From: Dirofilaria immitis
Lineage: Eukaryota > Nematoda > Chromadorea > Rhabditida > Onchocercidae
DNA length: 64,000 nt
Direction of reading: 5' to 3'
Assembly (NCBI GenBank): GCA_024305405.1
Contig: JAKNDB010000085.1
Coordinates: forward strand, 682,001-746,000
The position numbers and the translations under genes were made by a program. Positions 21,226-35,374 of this stretch are shown here, piece after piece. Numbering within the stretch: the first letter of the stretch is position 1; each line of letters starts with the position of its first letter. The notes beneath the pieces were generated by a model. It ran no database searches, was not told the DNA's origin, and was given only the letters and a program-made list of their open reading frames with translations.

Positions 21226-24200
21226 TATAATATCGCAAATAATTGACACTGTCGCAAGCAGATGCTTAAACGGACGGTGATTTGCGTCGAAGGAATTTCT
21301 TGTAATCGGTAATTTTTAATATTAAAACAATAAAAATAATTATATATTTGAATTTTAATGTATAAAATCAACAGTATATGTCAATATTGTTAAGCTATAA
21401 AATATAATAATTTGCGATATTTATGACAAGCAATTCGAAGAAGGGAATCTAAAGATGGCTCATTCATTCTTCCAGGATGCACAGATAGGATGGTATGTAT
21501 TTCATGGTCCTTCATTCTTTTTTTTTTTTTAAAATTATCATCAATCAGAAATCTACATATTCCTAATTTCTGCTCTATTTTTTAGATTTCTATTACCATT
21601 GTAACCATAGTCTCCTATTGTTATCTATCATCTTTAGTCACATTCGTACAAATAATATGCTACAATTGAACTAACTGTACATTTCTCCGTTTGGCCGATT
21701 ATTTGAGCCGATTATTTGATATCATAATTTTTGCTGATATAAATGATATATATTGCATTCTGTTAAGCAATAATTTCAAAACAAAAAAGGCAAAATGAAT
21801 CTTTTACAGCACTTAATTATAATAAATAAGCAAAAAAAAAAAAGAAAGAAATTATTCATCAATTTATTATATTTTATCATATGATTGATACTATATATGA
21901 CGAAATAATTTTTATTTATGAAAGGATAATAATAAATAAAAATTTTTGAATGCCAATCTTAAGATATAACAGTTATTCCATTTAATTTATTGATTGAAAA
22001 CATTTTTTTTTTTTTTGATTTTCTAAATTTTTGAATTTCTGAACTTTTTATAAATGTTAAAAAAAAGAAAGAAAAATAAAACAGAGTTAAATAAATAAAT
22101 TAAGATACTTAATATTTAAGCTATGAAAGTTATAAAGAGTTAAAGAGAGGATTAATATCAAAAATATTTTAAGAGCTTTTTATTTGCATAAACTTTTCTC
22201 TTTTGTTTTTAAAGCTTTTTAAAATAATTAGCAATATATAGAAAAAGCATGAATAATTATGTCTGCTTTAATTAAATCCGAAGATTAATTATCAAAAGTA
22301 GTTATGTAGTTCGTATAAAGAAATTCATGTTATTGATAATCCAATCTTTCTCATTTCATTTAAAATTCAGAGATTCTTCAATAATCCAATCTTTCTCATT
22401 TCATTTAAAATTCAGAGATTCTTCAATAATCCAATCTTTCTCATTTCATTTAAAGCTCAGAGATTCTTAGGAAATAATGGTTATATTTCGAAAATTTGAA
22501 ATTAGTAGAATTAAACATCACAAAAAAATGTATAGAATTTTGTTCCGCTAAAACAAGCATTAAAACTGATTTTAACAATTTTTTAAACTGTGCCACATTA
22601 GTATCTTGATGAAATAGATTTTTGAAATATATTTATATATTTTTTTAGTATATATGTATATGTATAAATAAATATATGTATTATAGTTTTCGAATTTAAA
22701 ATATTACAACTCGAGATTTTTCGGAATTTTTTGAATTTTTTTTTTGAATATTTTCATCAGACCATAAATTATAGCATTATTTTTTTGCTAATATGATATA
22801 CTTTTTAAATATTTCAGTATACTTTAAGGTTTCCTCACAAATTTGACATCCTGTCTCCTAAACTTACTGTAATTGCAAGTATTGAACTTGCATACTTATT
22901 AGAAAACTAAAAAATATGCAAACACTGCAAATCTACCCGATGATTTGTTTTTTTTTTCGTTTTTCTTTCGATGCTTTACTGATAAATATCATCGTAACCG
23001 TTATCATATCATTCCTTTGCTATCATTCAAACGCTTTGTATTGTAGTGCAAGACTTCCCATACAACACATATGCGTTTAAGATGAAATATTTTTTTTTCA
23101 ATTTTTAGTCAAGAATTTTCAAAACTTTACAGAAATTTTCAGAAGGCAATTGTAATCGAACGTTTTTTCAACAATCGTAATTACTCTCGAGTGAAAATTT
23201 TCAAAATTGAATTTAAATTGATAACAACTAGGTATAATGCATGGTGAATAAATGAATGGAACTTAATCATTGATAATTTTCAGTAAATGAATAAATTACG
23301 CGAGCAATCACTCTCATATTAATTGCTTCGAGAAAAATGATAGTTGAATATAATATGTTAAGTTATTTGCTGTCAAGGAAAACATTAAAGTCAAATCATT
23401 ATCCGATAAAATTTAGCCAAATATCGATAATCAAGAGTAATATTATTTATCTATCATTGTTCTAAATATAAATGCTTTCCCAAAGCTATATAATTATAGT
23501 TATTTTTTTGAAAAAAAAAAACAAGATATAATTAAGTAGTTTTCAAAGAATTTCTTACATAATTGATATTTTTTAGATGAACTACTCATCCCAAACATTT
23601 TATATGGTTTATTTTTTGATATACAAAATTTAAATCTTAAGAATTTGGCATGATAATCAATTACTTTTAGCTGATTGCTTCCTTTTTGTTTCCTTTTTAT
23701 TTCATTTTATTATCTTTCAATGTTTGATATTTATGAATTTAAATCTATGAATTCATATATTTTCCATTCATCGAATCAATCAATAAAATTTCTCTAACAG
23801 CATTTTTTGTTTTATTAAAAATTGTTTAAAATTTTTTTCCTTTTTAAAAAATATAATTAAAAAAAACTATTTCGATTTTTTGTAATAAGCTAACAATCAA
23901 ATGCGACACGAAAGATATATCGCATTGTGATATGGGAAGAATTTCGGACTACATATAAACTAAGGAAAAAAAAAGAATATATGCCGTATTTGCTTATCAC
24001 TAAAGGTGTTAATAATATAAAGGAATGTGTATACAAAAGTACGACAATTTTCTTGATAAGAAATTTTTGTTTTTCCTCTGTTTTGTGACGAATTGAAATT
24101 CCAACATTTTTTGCTTTTTTAAACATTCATTTTCTTTCTTATTTTGAAATCATTGCTTAACGGAATGCAAAATATCATTTATATCAGCAAAAATTTATGA

Positions 24201-25559
24201 TCACATCAAATGTTTTGCATAGAAAAATCTATACAAATCAGCAAAAAAAAAAAAAATTTTTTTATCATTTTTTCACTAAATTTTTAAAATTGCTTTAAAA
24301 ACTATTTGTTAAAATAATTAATTTAAAATTGATTTGTTTTTTTTTTTGTAAATGTATGATGAATTATTACATAAAACTGCCAGTTTCATTATAAATTTCA
24401 AAATAGTTTAATGAATTTGAGATATTTTACGGAAAGAATTCTGAATTCTATCTCAGAAATTATTCGCTTTCATACTGGATCAAATAAAATATTTTTGATC
24501 ATTTTTAATATTTTTTTTGACTTTTAAATTATTTTTAAGCTATCAAAAGACATTGCATTTTTAAAGTTGAATCAATAAATTGGAAAAAAAAATCTATACA
24601 ACAAGATGATTAATTGATTGAAAGGATCGTTAAAACCAATCGCTTACCATTCATTATCCACGTGATATATTAGCTGTTCTTTTATACTTCTTCATTTCCT
24701 TAAAAAGTTTTATTGTTATAATTTGAAATTTTCAATATAAAAATTCATTAATTTGAAATTCTGATAAGACAACAAATTTCTTGATGATCATTGAAAAAGT
24801 AATCATAAAACAAAAATTATTTTCATGAAAAAAAAGCATTAAATCATGAAATTGTCTTCGTTTATTTTTTAGAAATCAGAAAAATGATTCTCTTAGTAAA
24901 AATATCAATCTATAAGACAAACTTTAAATCGAGAAGATTGTCTCGATGAGAAAAAAGCAAAATGTACAAAGAGTAAGCAATTGAAGAAATGATAAATTCT
25001 TTTAATGTTCGGTGATGAAAAATGCTTGCCTTTTGATTAACAGAGATAAAAATAAAAAACAAATATATGAATATATTTTATAATTAAAATGAAATAATAA
25101 TTGAAATTCATTTGTATTTATGCAAAACAATTGCAATATTTTTTTTTGTTTTTATAATAAACTTTTAAAGGAATCTTTTGTTTACACTACTAATCTCTCT
25201 GAATTGCAATCTTAAACAACCCAACTCAAAATTTTGAATAATTTACCGTAACTTGTTCAATCTCACCTATATAAGTCTAGTACCTTCTAAACTGCATTCT
25301 CGCTTATAAACGCTTTGCATATAAAAATATTTCACAGATTGGTTCTTTTTTTCCTAAAATACAGACGAATTATAATTTAAAAAAATTGATTGATGAAATT
25401 AAAAATATATACCTTAATGAGGAAAGGATAACGAGAAAGTTATGATCGATTGATTTTTTAATATTTGAGGTATTGCATATTTATAAATATTGAATATATA
25501 ATAATTATATATCGTGTAACTTTATTACTTTTAAAATTAAATAAATACATTTTCATTTC
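21226..25559. other. Gene-poor A/T-rich region
   Basis: Long T and A runs, one 45-bp triplication and a cysteine-containing but stop-ridden stretch just after the candidate gene. No gene supported. The open frame at 23890-24126 (-) is rich in chance hydrophobics and has no splice or start context. Confidence 0.5.
22336..22466. repeat. 45-bp tandem repeat, three copies
   Basis: CCAATCTTTCTCATTTCATT begins copies at 22341, 22386 and 22431; the first two copies are identical and the last ends with AAAGCTCAG instead of AAAATTCAG, so the duplication is young. Confidence 0.92.
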
Positions 25560-26018
25560 CTGTCCAATAATACATATATTGTCGAATGATACATGTACAA
25601 AATATTGTCGAATGATACATGTACAAAATATTGTCGAATAATACATGTACAAAATATTGTCGAATGATATATGTACAAAATATTGTCCAATGATACATGT
25701 ACAAAATATTGTCGAATGATACATGTACAAAATATTGTCGAATGATACATGTACAAAATATTGTCGAATGATACATGTACAAAATATTGTCCAATGATAC
25801 ATGTACAAAATATTGTCGAATGATACATGTACAAAATATTGTCCAATGATACATGTACAAAATATTGTCCAATGATACATGTACAAAATATTGTCCAATG
25901 ATACATGTACAAAATATTGTCGAATGATATATGTACAAAATATTGTCGAATGATACATGTACAAAATATTGTCGAATGATACATGTACAAAATATTGTCG
26001 AATGATATATGTACAAAA
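25560..26018. repeat. 26-bp minisatellite, about 17 copies, palindromic core
   Basis: Unit ATTGTCGAATGATACATGTA plus CAAAAT. Copies differ mainly at one place (GTCGAATG or GTCCAATG) and at ATACATG/ATATATG. The core TACATGTA is its own reverse complement. Because 26 is not divisible by three and the unit has no stop on the minus strand, all three minus frames stay open; these long frames are artefacts. Confidence 0.95.
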
Positions 26019-28186
26019 TATTCCTTTATGCCACAAAAATATTTATGCAATTCTTTTAAGAAGGTGACTGAGAAAAAATGCATAAATCTCAAGAATGTAT
26101 TCAATTTTTGGTTATTATTGAAAAGGAAAAAGTTTTCGACCAATTATACATAATTAACAATTATTAATAAACGGCCTCGTTATTTTTAAACTTCAATGGC
26201 CTTTAAATTTCATGGTAATAAAACTGTAATAAATTAAATAATTTTATTTCAAATATTTTACTGAAACCGATTTGTAATTTCGTTCTGAATTATTGATATC
26301 ATTTAAAATTATATTATTTCATTTTAAAAATTATATTATTGATATCATTTTATCATTTAAAAATTTTATTATTATTTCATATTGATATCATTTAAAATTA
26401 TATTATTTCATTTTAACAAATATCGGAATTAATAAATATATTGATCATCAAATCAAATGAAAGTTTGGGAGATAATCGATGCGCACGTTATTGATAAATT
26501 AATATTTTTCGTAGGTTAACAATCATCAAAGAAGGTTTTTATCAGAGTAATATGCATGACTATTTATCAAAAAATTTTATAATTTTGATTATTGACCGAA
26601 ATTATTTTTTAGTGAATAAATCAAATTTCGAAAATTAGAGGAATATGAATGTGAAGAATTGATAAATAAGTTTTAAATCTTAAAATATTTTTACATTCAA
26701 TAATCATTGATTGATTATTGAATCATGAAACATCGTAATTATCTATATAAACGATGATCTAAATAGAATAATATAGTTGTTAACTTATGAAATCAAAAAG
26801 CACATGCATAATAATTTATAAAAATGTTTCCATTTTAATATAACGATTTTCAGCAAAACTATTTTGACGTTATACATGTTAAGATTATTTTCTCCTTTGC
26901 TAATACTATGAATTATGTTAATGATAACAAATATTTATTGATAAGATTACGATAATTGTTTTGAAGCTGTTAAATAACTTGAAAGTTTTCATTCTTTCCA
27001 AAATGAAGAAAAGAAAAATATTTGTGATCGGTTATTGAATAAAAAAGAATAAATAAACTAATGTAAACAACTTATAGAAATAATGATATTAAGCTATAAA
27101 ATGTTTTTTTTTTTTCGGCATATCGTCTTGTACCCTACAAACTTTTCCTGTATATAAAAAAAAGATGGGACCATATTTCTTTTGAAAAATTTATACAACT
27201 TTGATATGAAGCTAATATGCAATATACAACTGATAAGATTTTTTTAGATATAATTCTAAATGATGATCAAGTAAACGTTCGATAATTAGACATTTTTTAT
27301 ATCAATTAAATTTAATTTTAAAATTAATATTTAGAATTAAATTTGAATTTGCCTTTAATAATGATATGCTATTAAAGATCATTTATTGCTATTAAAGGTT
27401 ATTTATAGCCTTATTGTAGATAAAATCAGTTTACTGATATTTAGGCCAATTAGGCCTATATTCTTTCACAGTTTTAATAAAAAGAATAAAATATTATTAA
27501 TTTTATTCTGATCGATTGATAAATAATTCTCTCTTTCTTTCCTAATTTCATGATATTTTTGTTTCTCTAATAATAGCTCTATGTGAAATAACATTTTTAA
27601 CCATATTTTGTCCTATTTCCATTCTATCAATTTCAATGATCGAATTATATGAATGATCTGAATTTTCCTTATCTGATAATCGAATTTTAGAAATGATAGT
27701 TATTTCAATGATAATATGATTATTACAATTGATAATAAATAAATGAATAGAAGTAATTATTAGAGCAATAATAAATAAAACAATTTGAGATAGCAATTAT
27801 TACAATGATAATAATTTCTACATTTTATGTTGCTAATATTAATAGCAATAAAAGTGCTTAATCTAACAAAGGCCATTTCTGCATCGGAATCTTAGAATGT
27901 ACTTAGAATTCTATGAATGCCTTCGAAACGTCGTCATCTTCAAAGCATTCAACAAATGGATAGATCAAAATACACATATACATTATATTACATACACATA
28001 TATATATATATATATTCATCATTTTTCAAAACATCAACAACTGTTTAGAATTGAAATAAAAGAAAAAAAAAACCTTTTCATCATCTTAACATTTTATACT
28101 ATTTGCTTCTTTTCTGCTCTATTCCAAATTCTTCAAAACTTTTCATTTTCTTATTGATTTTATCTATCAAAATATTCTTTAATTAT
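26019..28186. other. Gene-poor A/T-rich region
   Basis: No gene supported. Includes a local A/T repeat of ATTTAAAATTATATTATTTCA type (26290-26420) and short ATA repeats near 28000. Confidence 0.5.
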
Positions 28187-28238
28187 TATTTATTATCACT
28201 ACATATTGATATATATCAATATGTAGTGATAATAAATA
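28187..28238. repeat. Perfect 52-bp palindrome
   Basis: Every base from 28187 to 28212 pairs with 28238 to 28213 (centre in GATATATATC; arms include TATCACTACATATTGAT). It directly borders the satellite array that follows, whose unit contains the right-hand end ATAATAAATAT. Confidence 0.9.
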
Positions 28239-28835
28239 TATATCTAGGCTTATATGATAATAAATATATCTAGGCTTATATTATATTGCTGCACAATATG
28301 ATAATAATATATATCTAGGCATATATTATATTGCTGCACAATATGATAGTAAATATATATCTAGGCTTATATGATAATAAATATATCTAGGCTTATATGA
28401 TAATAAATATATCTAGGCTTATATTATAATAAATATATCTAGGCTTATATGATAATAAATATATCTAGGCTTATATTGTAATAAATATATCTAGGCTTAT
28501 ATGATAATAAATATATCTAGGCTTATATTGTAATAAATATATCTAGGCTTATATGATAATAAATATATCTAGGCATATATTATATTGCTGCACAATATGA
28601 TAATAAATATATATCTAGGCTTATATTATATTGCTGCACATATGATAATAAATATATATCTAGGCATATATTATATTGCTGCACAATATGATAATAAATA
28701 TATATCTAGGCTTATATTATATTGCTGCACAATATGATAATAAATATATCTAGGCCTTATCGTGATAGCTTGTATATTTATATGATAATATAAATATATC
28801 TAGGCTTTTATCGTGATAGCTTGTATATTTCCTTT
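28230..28835. repeat. Composite satellite with short (26-bp) and long (~46-bp) units
   Basis: Short unit ATGATAATAAATATATCTAGGCTTAT-type and long unit that adds ATTATATTGCTGCACAAT. Short and long units are arranged in blocks, with two end units containing CGTGATAGCTTGTATATTT. All share TATCTAGGC. Confidence 0.93.
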
Positions 28836-30544
28836 TGAATTTCATTATATACTTAAAAAAAAAAAAGTGAATAAGCTGAAATTTCATAAATCTAATAATT
28901 TAAATTTTTAAGCAAACATTTTTTTTGACAAAAATAATTTTAAATTTGCTTTAAAAGATATTTTTATCTAAGAAAAGAGCCAAATAATTTATCATTTCCA
29001 AATTCCAAAAATATTTTTCATCCATTTGACCAACAATTTACCATAGTATTTTTCGTATTATTTTCTTCAAAATTAACACAAAGCACTTGCGTATGTTAAA
29101 TTTGAATTATTGAAAAGATTAAAAATCAATTTGTTCAAATTTTCCATTCAAAAATTATATCTTTTAAAAATGCTTCTTATCAGATAATTTTATAATCAAA
29201 TATTTCAATCGAAAAAAAAAAAGAATCATAAAATATTAGAATATACGATATTATTACTTTTCATTGCTTTCATAATTTTTTGTAAAATAATTTAAAACGA
29301 AGATATTTTTTGTAATATAATTCAAATTGATTTTCAATTCTTTCATACAATTTTTCTTTTTTTTTTTTATATAATTTAAAATGTATTTGTTAGTATTATT
29401 TTCTCATTTAATAATTAATTCCTTTTTTTTTATGAAAAAAATAAAAATTTTAAAATAAATTTTAATATTTTAATTAAAAATATTAAAATAATAATTTGTT
29501 ATAATAAACGGAATAATATATTTACTAATTTAAATGACATTTTTTTTTTTGGCAAATATTTCTTTTTCTTTATTTTTTTAATTTATTTTAAAATTTAATT
29601 TTTTGTTGCAAATTTTATAATAAAAAAAAAAAAAAGAAAATAAAAACGAAAAAGATTTGATGCAATTTGGTTAGCATTTAATATTTACATTTATAATAAT
29701 AATATTTCTAAGTTGAATTTTCGATTATTTATTAAAATTATTTTTCATTTTAAAATTTATTAAATGTTCCTTAGATATTATCGATTTTTTTCTTTAAAAA
29801 AAAAAGTACTTTGTTCCTTCTTTTTTTGTATATATAAATAAAATAATTTAGATACATTCATTTGAAAGAACTTAACTTAAAATGCCTTTTTCTTCATCTT
29901 ATCATTTCTATTTAAGGTCACAAAAAAGAAATGATAAAACAATCATTTCAATAATATTTATATAATAAAAATAGTCAATATTATCAAATGATATATTGCA
30001 TATTTTCAGAATAAATACCAATAGACACATTAACCTTTGCAATGAAATAAAAATATTTGATAAATAAAAATTTTTAATTTTTTAAAGTTTAAATAAAATT
30101 ATAATTATTGGCTGAATTGTATATTGAATGAAAGATTGTGATGAAAAAAAAATTTAAGAAACAATGAAATATTATAATTCTTAAACAAATTAACTAAATT
30201 TTGGTAAAATTTGCAATCCTTATCATTCCTTATCATTAGCTCTTCTTTGTTTGTTTGTTTTTTTGTTTTCTGTAAATAAAAAGCTAAAATTCAAAATTAT
30301 ATATGATAAGTTAAAAGATATGAATAATAATGCTGCTGATAAGATTTCGAAAAAAAAAATGGAAGAAAAGCTAATTTTAACTTTAGTAATATGGCTGAGA
30401 ATATAATCAATCATTTTAAACTTTTCGAATAAATTTCAATAAAATTCAAATTAAATTTAATCTTAACGATTGTAAATCATTTGAGAGATTAAAAATTCCA
30501 ATTCTATAAGCGATAAAATAATTATGAATGAAATTTATTTATTT
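28836..30544. other. Gene-poor, homopolymer-rich region
   Basis: Extremely A/T-rich, many A and T runs of 8-13. No gene or ordered repeat seen. Confidence 0.5.
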
Positions 30545-30547
30545 TTA

Positions 30548-30581
<34 letters not shown>

Positions 30582-31352
30582 GAATATATTAGCCAAATAA
30601 TATAAATAAAAATTTAATTATCAAATATTAATTTTATAAACAAACTTTAATTACAATATATTTCATATTGTAATAAAATGTTTGATTTTAAAAAATGTTT
30701 AATATTTCATAAAATATTATTTATATTTATGTTTAGGAATTATTATTATTTATATTTATATTTAAATAAAATGTTTAATATTTTAAATATTTTATAATAT
30801 ATAATATAAAATTGAATAAATTTTAGATTTTTAAAATTTATAATTTCATAATTGTTTAATATTTTTTAACAAATATTATTATTATTATTTATATTTATAT
30901 TTAAGAATTATTATTATTATTGTTTATATTTATATTTAAAAGCTATTATTACTTATATTTATATTTAAAAATTATTATTATTATTTATATTTATATTTAA
31001 AAATTATTATCATTTATATTTATATTTGAAAATTATTATTATTTATATTTAGGAATTATTATTATTTATATTTATATCTAAGAATTATTATTATTGTTTA
31101 TATTTATATTTAAAAATTATTATTATTATTTATATTTATATTTAAAAATTATTATCATTTATATTTATATTTGAAAATTATTAATATTTATATTTAGGAA
31201 TTATTATTATTTATATTTACATTTAAGAATTATTATTATTATTATTGTTTATATTTATATTTAAAAATTATTATTATTATTTATATTTACATATAAAAAT
31301 TATTATTATCATTTTTTTGAATGAAATAATAATAATAATAATAATAATAATA
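30545..31352. repeat. ATT microsatellites and degenerate TTATATTTATATTTAAGAA array
   Basis: An (ATT) run at 30548-30577, then from about 30880 to 31312 some 14 copies of a 26-36 bp unit made of (ATT)2-5 plus TATATTTATATTTAAAAATT, then (AAT)9 at 31326-31352. Variable ATT number within each unit gives the length variation. Confidence 0.85.
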
Positions 31353-31789
31353 TAGCCATTTAAATTTTGTTTATTGTTTATGATAAAATTTAGAGAATGA
31401 AACAAAATAAAAATTAAAAAAGCACTAATTTATGGTTTCTTTCTTTCGTTTTTTTTCTTTTCTTTTTTTTTTTTTTGTAAAAATGATAAATGTTGAAATA
31501 ATATATATATTTGCTATGGTTTCTTTACATAGCAATTTCTATGATATATATCAGTGAAGATTACAACAATATAGTGTTGCAGCTGCCTTGGATACATACA
31601 ACTTTCTTTCTACTTATTCCATCTCCATCCATTCCAATTCAACTTATTGAATTGATTTTAAAAAAAAAAATGAATCATTTCTTAAATTTTATTTATTTAT
31701 TTTTATTTGTTTATTTTATTTTATTTTATTCTTTTTCCCATTGCAAAATTAGCAATTAATTTTATTTTTTTATAATATATTTATTATTT

Positions 31790-32262
31790 ATAAATAATCA
31801 AATATTCATATAAAAATAGTTTCATTTCAAATATTCAAATATGTATAGAAAAATTACTGTAATACAATTACCGTAACACTGAGAAATTATCTTTTGCTAA
31901 GTTTTGAAATTACAAAATTTAATGAATAAAGGGATAATTATACTTGTAAATAATCAAATACTTATATAAAAACAGTTTCATTTCAAATATCCAAATATGT
32001 ATAGAAAAATTACTGTAATACAATTACCGTAACAGTAAGAAATTATCTTTTGCTAAGTTTTGAAATTACAAAAAAATTTAATGAATAAAAGAGATAATTA
32101 TATATATAAATAATCGAATATTACAAAAATAGTTTCATTTCAAATTCAAATATGTATAGAAAAATTACTGTAATACAATTACCGTAACAGTAAGAAATTA
32201 TCTTTTGCTAAGTTTTGAAATTACAAAAAATTTAATGAATAAAGAGATAAATGCTATAAGAT
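31790..32262. repeat. ~156-bp tandem repeat, three copies
   Basis: TTTCATTTCAAAT starts at about 31820, 31976 and 32133; each copy contains ATTACTGTAATACAATTACC and GAAATTATCTTTTGCTAAG. Copies differ by small indels. Confidence 0.93.
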
Positions 32263-34296
32263 TATTATATGGTAGAAAGCATTTATATTAATCATAAATG
32301 AATGAATGAATGAATGAATGAGTAATGTTAAAAAGTAAAAGTGAAGAAATTAATTTTTAAATTAAATATTAATTAATCCATTTCAAATAGTAATAAACAA
32401 TTTAAATTTCAATTCTTATTTCACAATACATCTTCATTTTATTAATAACAACTCATTCGCGCTTAATTGAAAAGTAATGTCAGCTGTTTCACGCATTAGT
32501 CATTTCAATAATTTTTTTGCAAAAATTTCTTTTCTTTTTTCTTTTTTCTTTTGCTCTCTTTTTTTTTTAACGCATCAACTTTTACGTCATTGGTGAAGTT
32601 AAAAGTGCTATTTTGATAATCTTATCTTATACTGATACTGATAACATCGATTTTTTTCTTTCTCTCAAAAATATTTTTGAATTTGCAATTTAATTTCGTT
32701 TTTTTAAAACAAAAATGCGAATAATCAATTTTTTTTTTGCTCAAATATGTATAATTTATTTTTATATTAATATGAACAGATAAAAGTTAAAAAGTTGAAA
32801 TTAATTTTGATATTAGATAAAATGATATTCTTTCTTTCTTATCTCTTTTAATGAATCCGATATCAATCTATCATTGATTACTACGTGAATAATTCTAATT
32901 CTATTTCCTATTATAAAATTTGATTTTTTATTAAAATTATTTGATTTAAAAATTTATTGTCAAAGAGAATAAAAATAAATAATATTGGATATTTATAAAA
33001 TAGGCTAATATTAATTATGCAATTTTTCAATTATTTTCGAATAATTCCTCAAAACTTATTATAATTTAATTTAATTAAATGCTATATTTATTGTTATTAA
33101 TGAAAAATTTTAAGAATATTTTAAATAGCAAATCAATTTTTTGTTTAAATATTTTCATATTATTATTATAAATATTTGATTTAAGATATATACATTCAAT
33201 TCAAATTCTATTAACTAATGATCCTCCGATTGGAGTTAGTTACTTTACATAATATCAAATAATATCAAACATTTTGCATATGTTGCAAGAAGTTATCGAT
33301 ATGATTTCCTAATCATTGATTTCCCGATTATTGATTTCCTGATTATTGATTCCCTGATCTTGTTGAATTGAAAAAAGGCATCATCGAATTTTATCGAATA
33401 GAAGATCTTTTGACTAAAAATATATCTATTTTACGATGCCTTGCTAACTGCTAAGATTTGTAATCAATATCCTCGTTATTCTTTTCAAATATCATCAATT
33501 ATTCATTTACTTATTAAAAAATATTCGATACATAAATTATTATCAGTTTAATTTCATTTCAAGGATCATAGATTATAACTGATAAAATTTATATGCAATA
33601 ATATGAATTGATTAAAATATGCTCTTTAAGCAAAATGTTAAACAAATTATTTGAATGATTCATTTTCTTTTTTTTTTTGCTCCTAAATTTGATTGATCAT
33701 TTCCAGCAATTATAGATGATAAATTAATATATTTTATGAAGCAATATGAGATAATTTATTGATTATTCTGAAAGCAAACAGTTCACGCAGCACACGTAAT
33801 GCGCATTATCATGACTCAACTTATTGACAAATTTCGTCATCATTCACGTAATACACGTAACGCGACCATAACTCAAATTACTGACAAATCTCGCCTTTAA
33901 TATGCCCGATTTTTTCGTTTCCGAATGATTTTAGCGATTAGCTATTACAAGCGCCATGATAATTTGGTAAATTTTGTCGAGAGAAAAAATAAAAAATTCG
34001 AGATAATTTTATTTGAGTCGTATCTCTGACATGTCACAGAAACACCTGGAAATTTATATTATTTTTGAATAGGCACAACAAGTAATAAATAAGTAGAATT
34101 CAATAATGAAAAGATAACCATAGATTATCATAATATCCTAATGATTATCATTACTCATTTCAAATATTCTGTGATTCTCATTTCCTGCCAATATCAAGCA
34201 TATAACTATAATTGAAATCATTAGGAATTTTTGCATTTAAATAAATCAATCTGATGAAATTGAATATTTTCATCATTATCATATCACATTTCAAAT
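32263..34296. other. Gene-poor region with two CpG-containing islands
   Basis: Mostly A/T-rich. 32440-32640 and 33780-33960 are richer in C and G and contain TTACGTCA and CACGTAA words. No coding frame supported. A short (AATG)n run is at 32298-32320. Confidence 0.5.
33783..33900. repeat. Imperfect ~57-bp duplication with CACGTAA
   Basis: The first copy has CACGTAATGCGCATTATC then TGACTCAACTTATTGACAAA, the second CACGTAACGCGACCATAACT then CAAATTACTGACAAA. Both end in TTTCG or TCTCG. Diverged by substitutions, so an old or selected duplication. Confidence 0.65.
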
Positions 34297-34545
34297 AATT
34301 TGTGATTAGGATTTTCTACAAATACTGTTATTAAATTTATTAGTGTTTATCAGAGAATAATTTGTGATTAAGATTTTCTACAAATACTGTTATTAAATAT
34401 ATTAGTGTTTATCAGAGAACAATTTGTGATTAAGATTTTCTACAAATACTGTTATTAAATATATTAATGTTTATCAGAGAACAATTTGTGATTAAGATTT
34501 TCTACAAATACTGTTATTAAATATATTAATGTTTATCAGAGACTT
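34297..34545. repeat. 62-bp tandem repeat, four copies
   Basis: TGTGATTA(A/G)GATTTTCTA starts copies at 34301, 34363, 34425 and 34487; each contains TACTGTTATTAAAT and GTTTATCAGAGAA. Nearly identical copies. Confidence 0.94.
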
Positions 34546-35374
34546 TATCAGAGAATATTTTAATTTTTGAACATTTGTGTAAACAATTTGCTAAAATTGA
34601 AAATTTTGAGAAATTTTTACGAATTTCAGCAACACATAAGGAAAAGAAAAAAATAAACGTTCCTTTTTCATTGAAAAAAAAGTTTAAATAATTTAATTTT
34701 GGATTAAATTGATTGAATGTTTGATAAGTTAAGAAAGAAAAAAAATTGAACAATCAATGATAATTGAACAATCAATGATAAGAAATTTTCGAATAATTTA
34801 ATTCAATTCAATTTCGCATTATAAATAACAAGAATAATTCAATTTAATTTCAATCTTATTTTTTACTTTTTCTTCTTTTTTTTTTACAAAGAAAAAGTGA
34901 AAAATTTACAATCGACCGTTTTTACAATTCATCCATTTAATAATATATTTATATAATTTCCGTTTTGAAAACCGGAAATTATTCTTTAATCAGTAGTATT
35001 ATCATTATACCGTCATTTTTTTTTTTTTTTTTTATTTTTCTTCTCTTAGTCAAACATCCAATCAAATAAATAAAAACTAAACTGTAAATATAAAATGTTA
35101 AGGAATATTTTAAAATTGATCAAATTTGATGATTTTTCATCAAATTTCCGGCTTTTTCTTTGCTTACAAAAATAAATTCTCGTCGTTTTTTTTTTTTTTC
35201 CAACAAAATTGTTATCTGATTGGAATGAGAAAATTTAAATTTTACAAAAAAAAAGAAAGAAAGAAAAAGAAATATTTCATTAAATATAAATTAAAAAAAA
35301 ATATTAAATTATTATTTTCCTTTTTTCGTTTTTTTTTTTGAAATACTCTTCGTTGAAAATTTAAATTTAATTAA
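34546..35374. other. Gene-poor A/T-rich region
   Basis: No gene supported. Contains the inverted pair TTTCCGTTTTGAAAACCGGAAATT near 34958-34980 in part (CGTTTTGAAAACCG) and T runs up to 18. Confidence 0.45.

Noticed and set aside
20809..21371. Minus-strand frames of 74 and 82 codons
   Set aside because: No splice or start context; the plus strand holds better in-phase splice signals over the same bases.
21476..21492. 17-bp mini-exon with good tttcttccag acceptor and gtatgt donor, following the candidate gene
   Set aside because: It lies after the candidate's stop and cannot be joined in phase to a neighbouring exon.
23890..24126. 78-codon minus-strand frame
   Set aside because: Composition is like A/T noise; no acceptor, donor or conserved motif.
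25266..25276. TATATAAG as a TATA box
   Set aside because: No gene downstream within several kb; such words are common at this base composition.
25458..26143. Three long minus-strand open frames (159-196 codons)
   Set aside because: All are translations of the 26-bp minisatellite in different frames; the flanks have no protein character.
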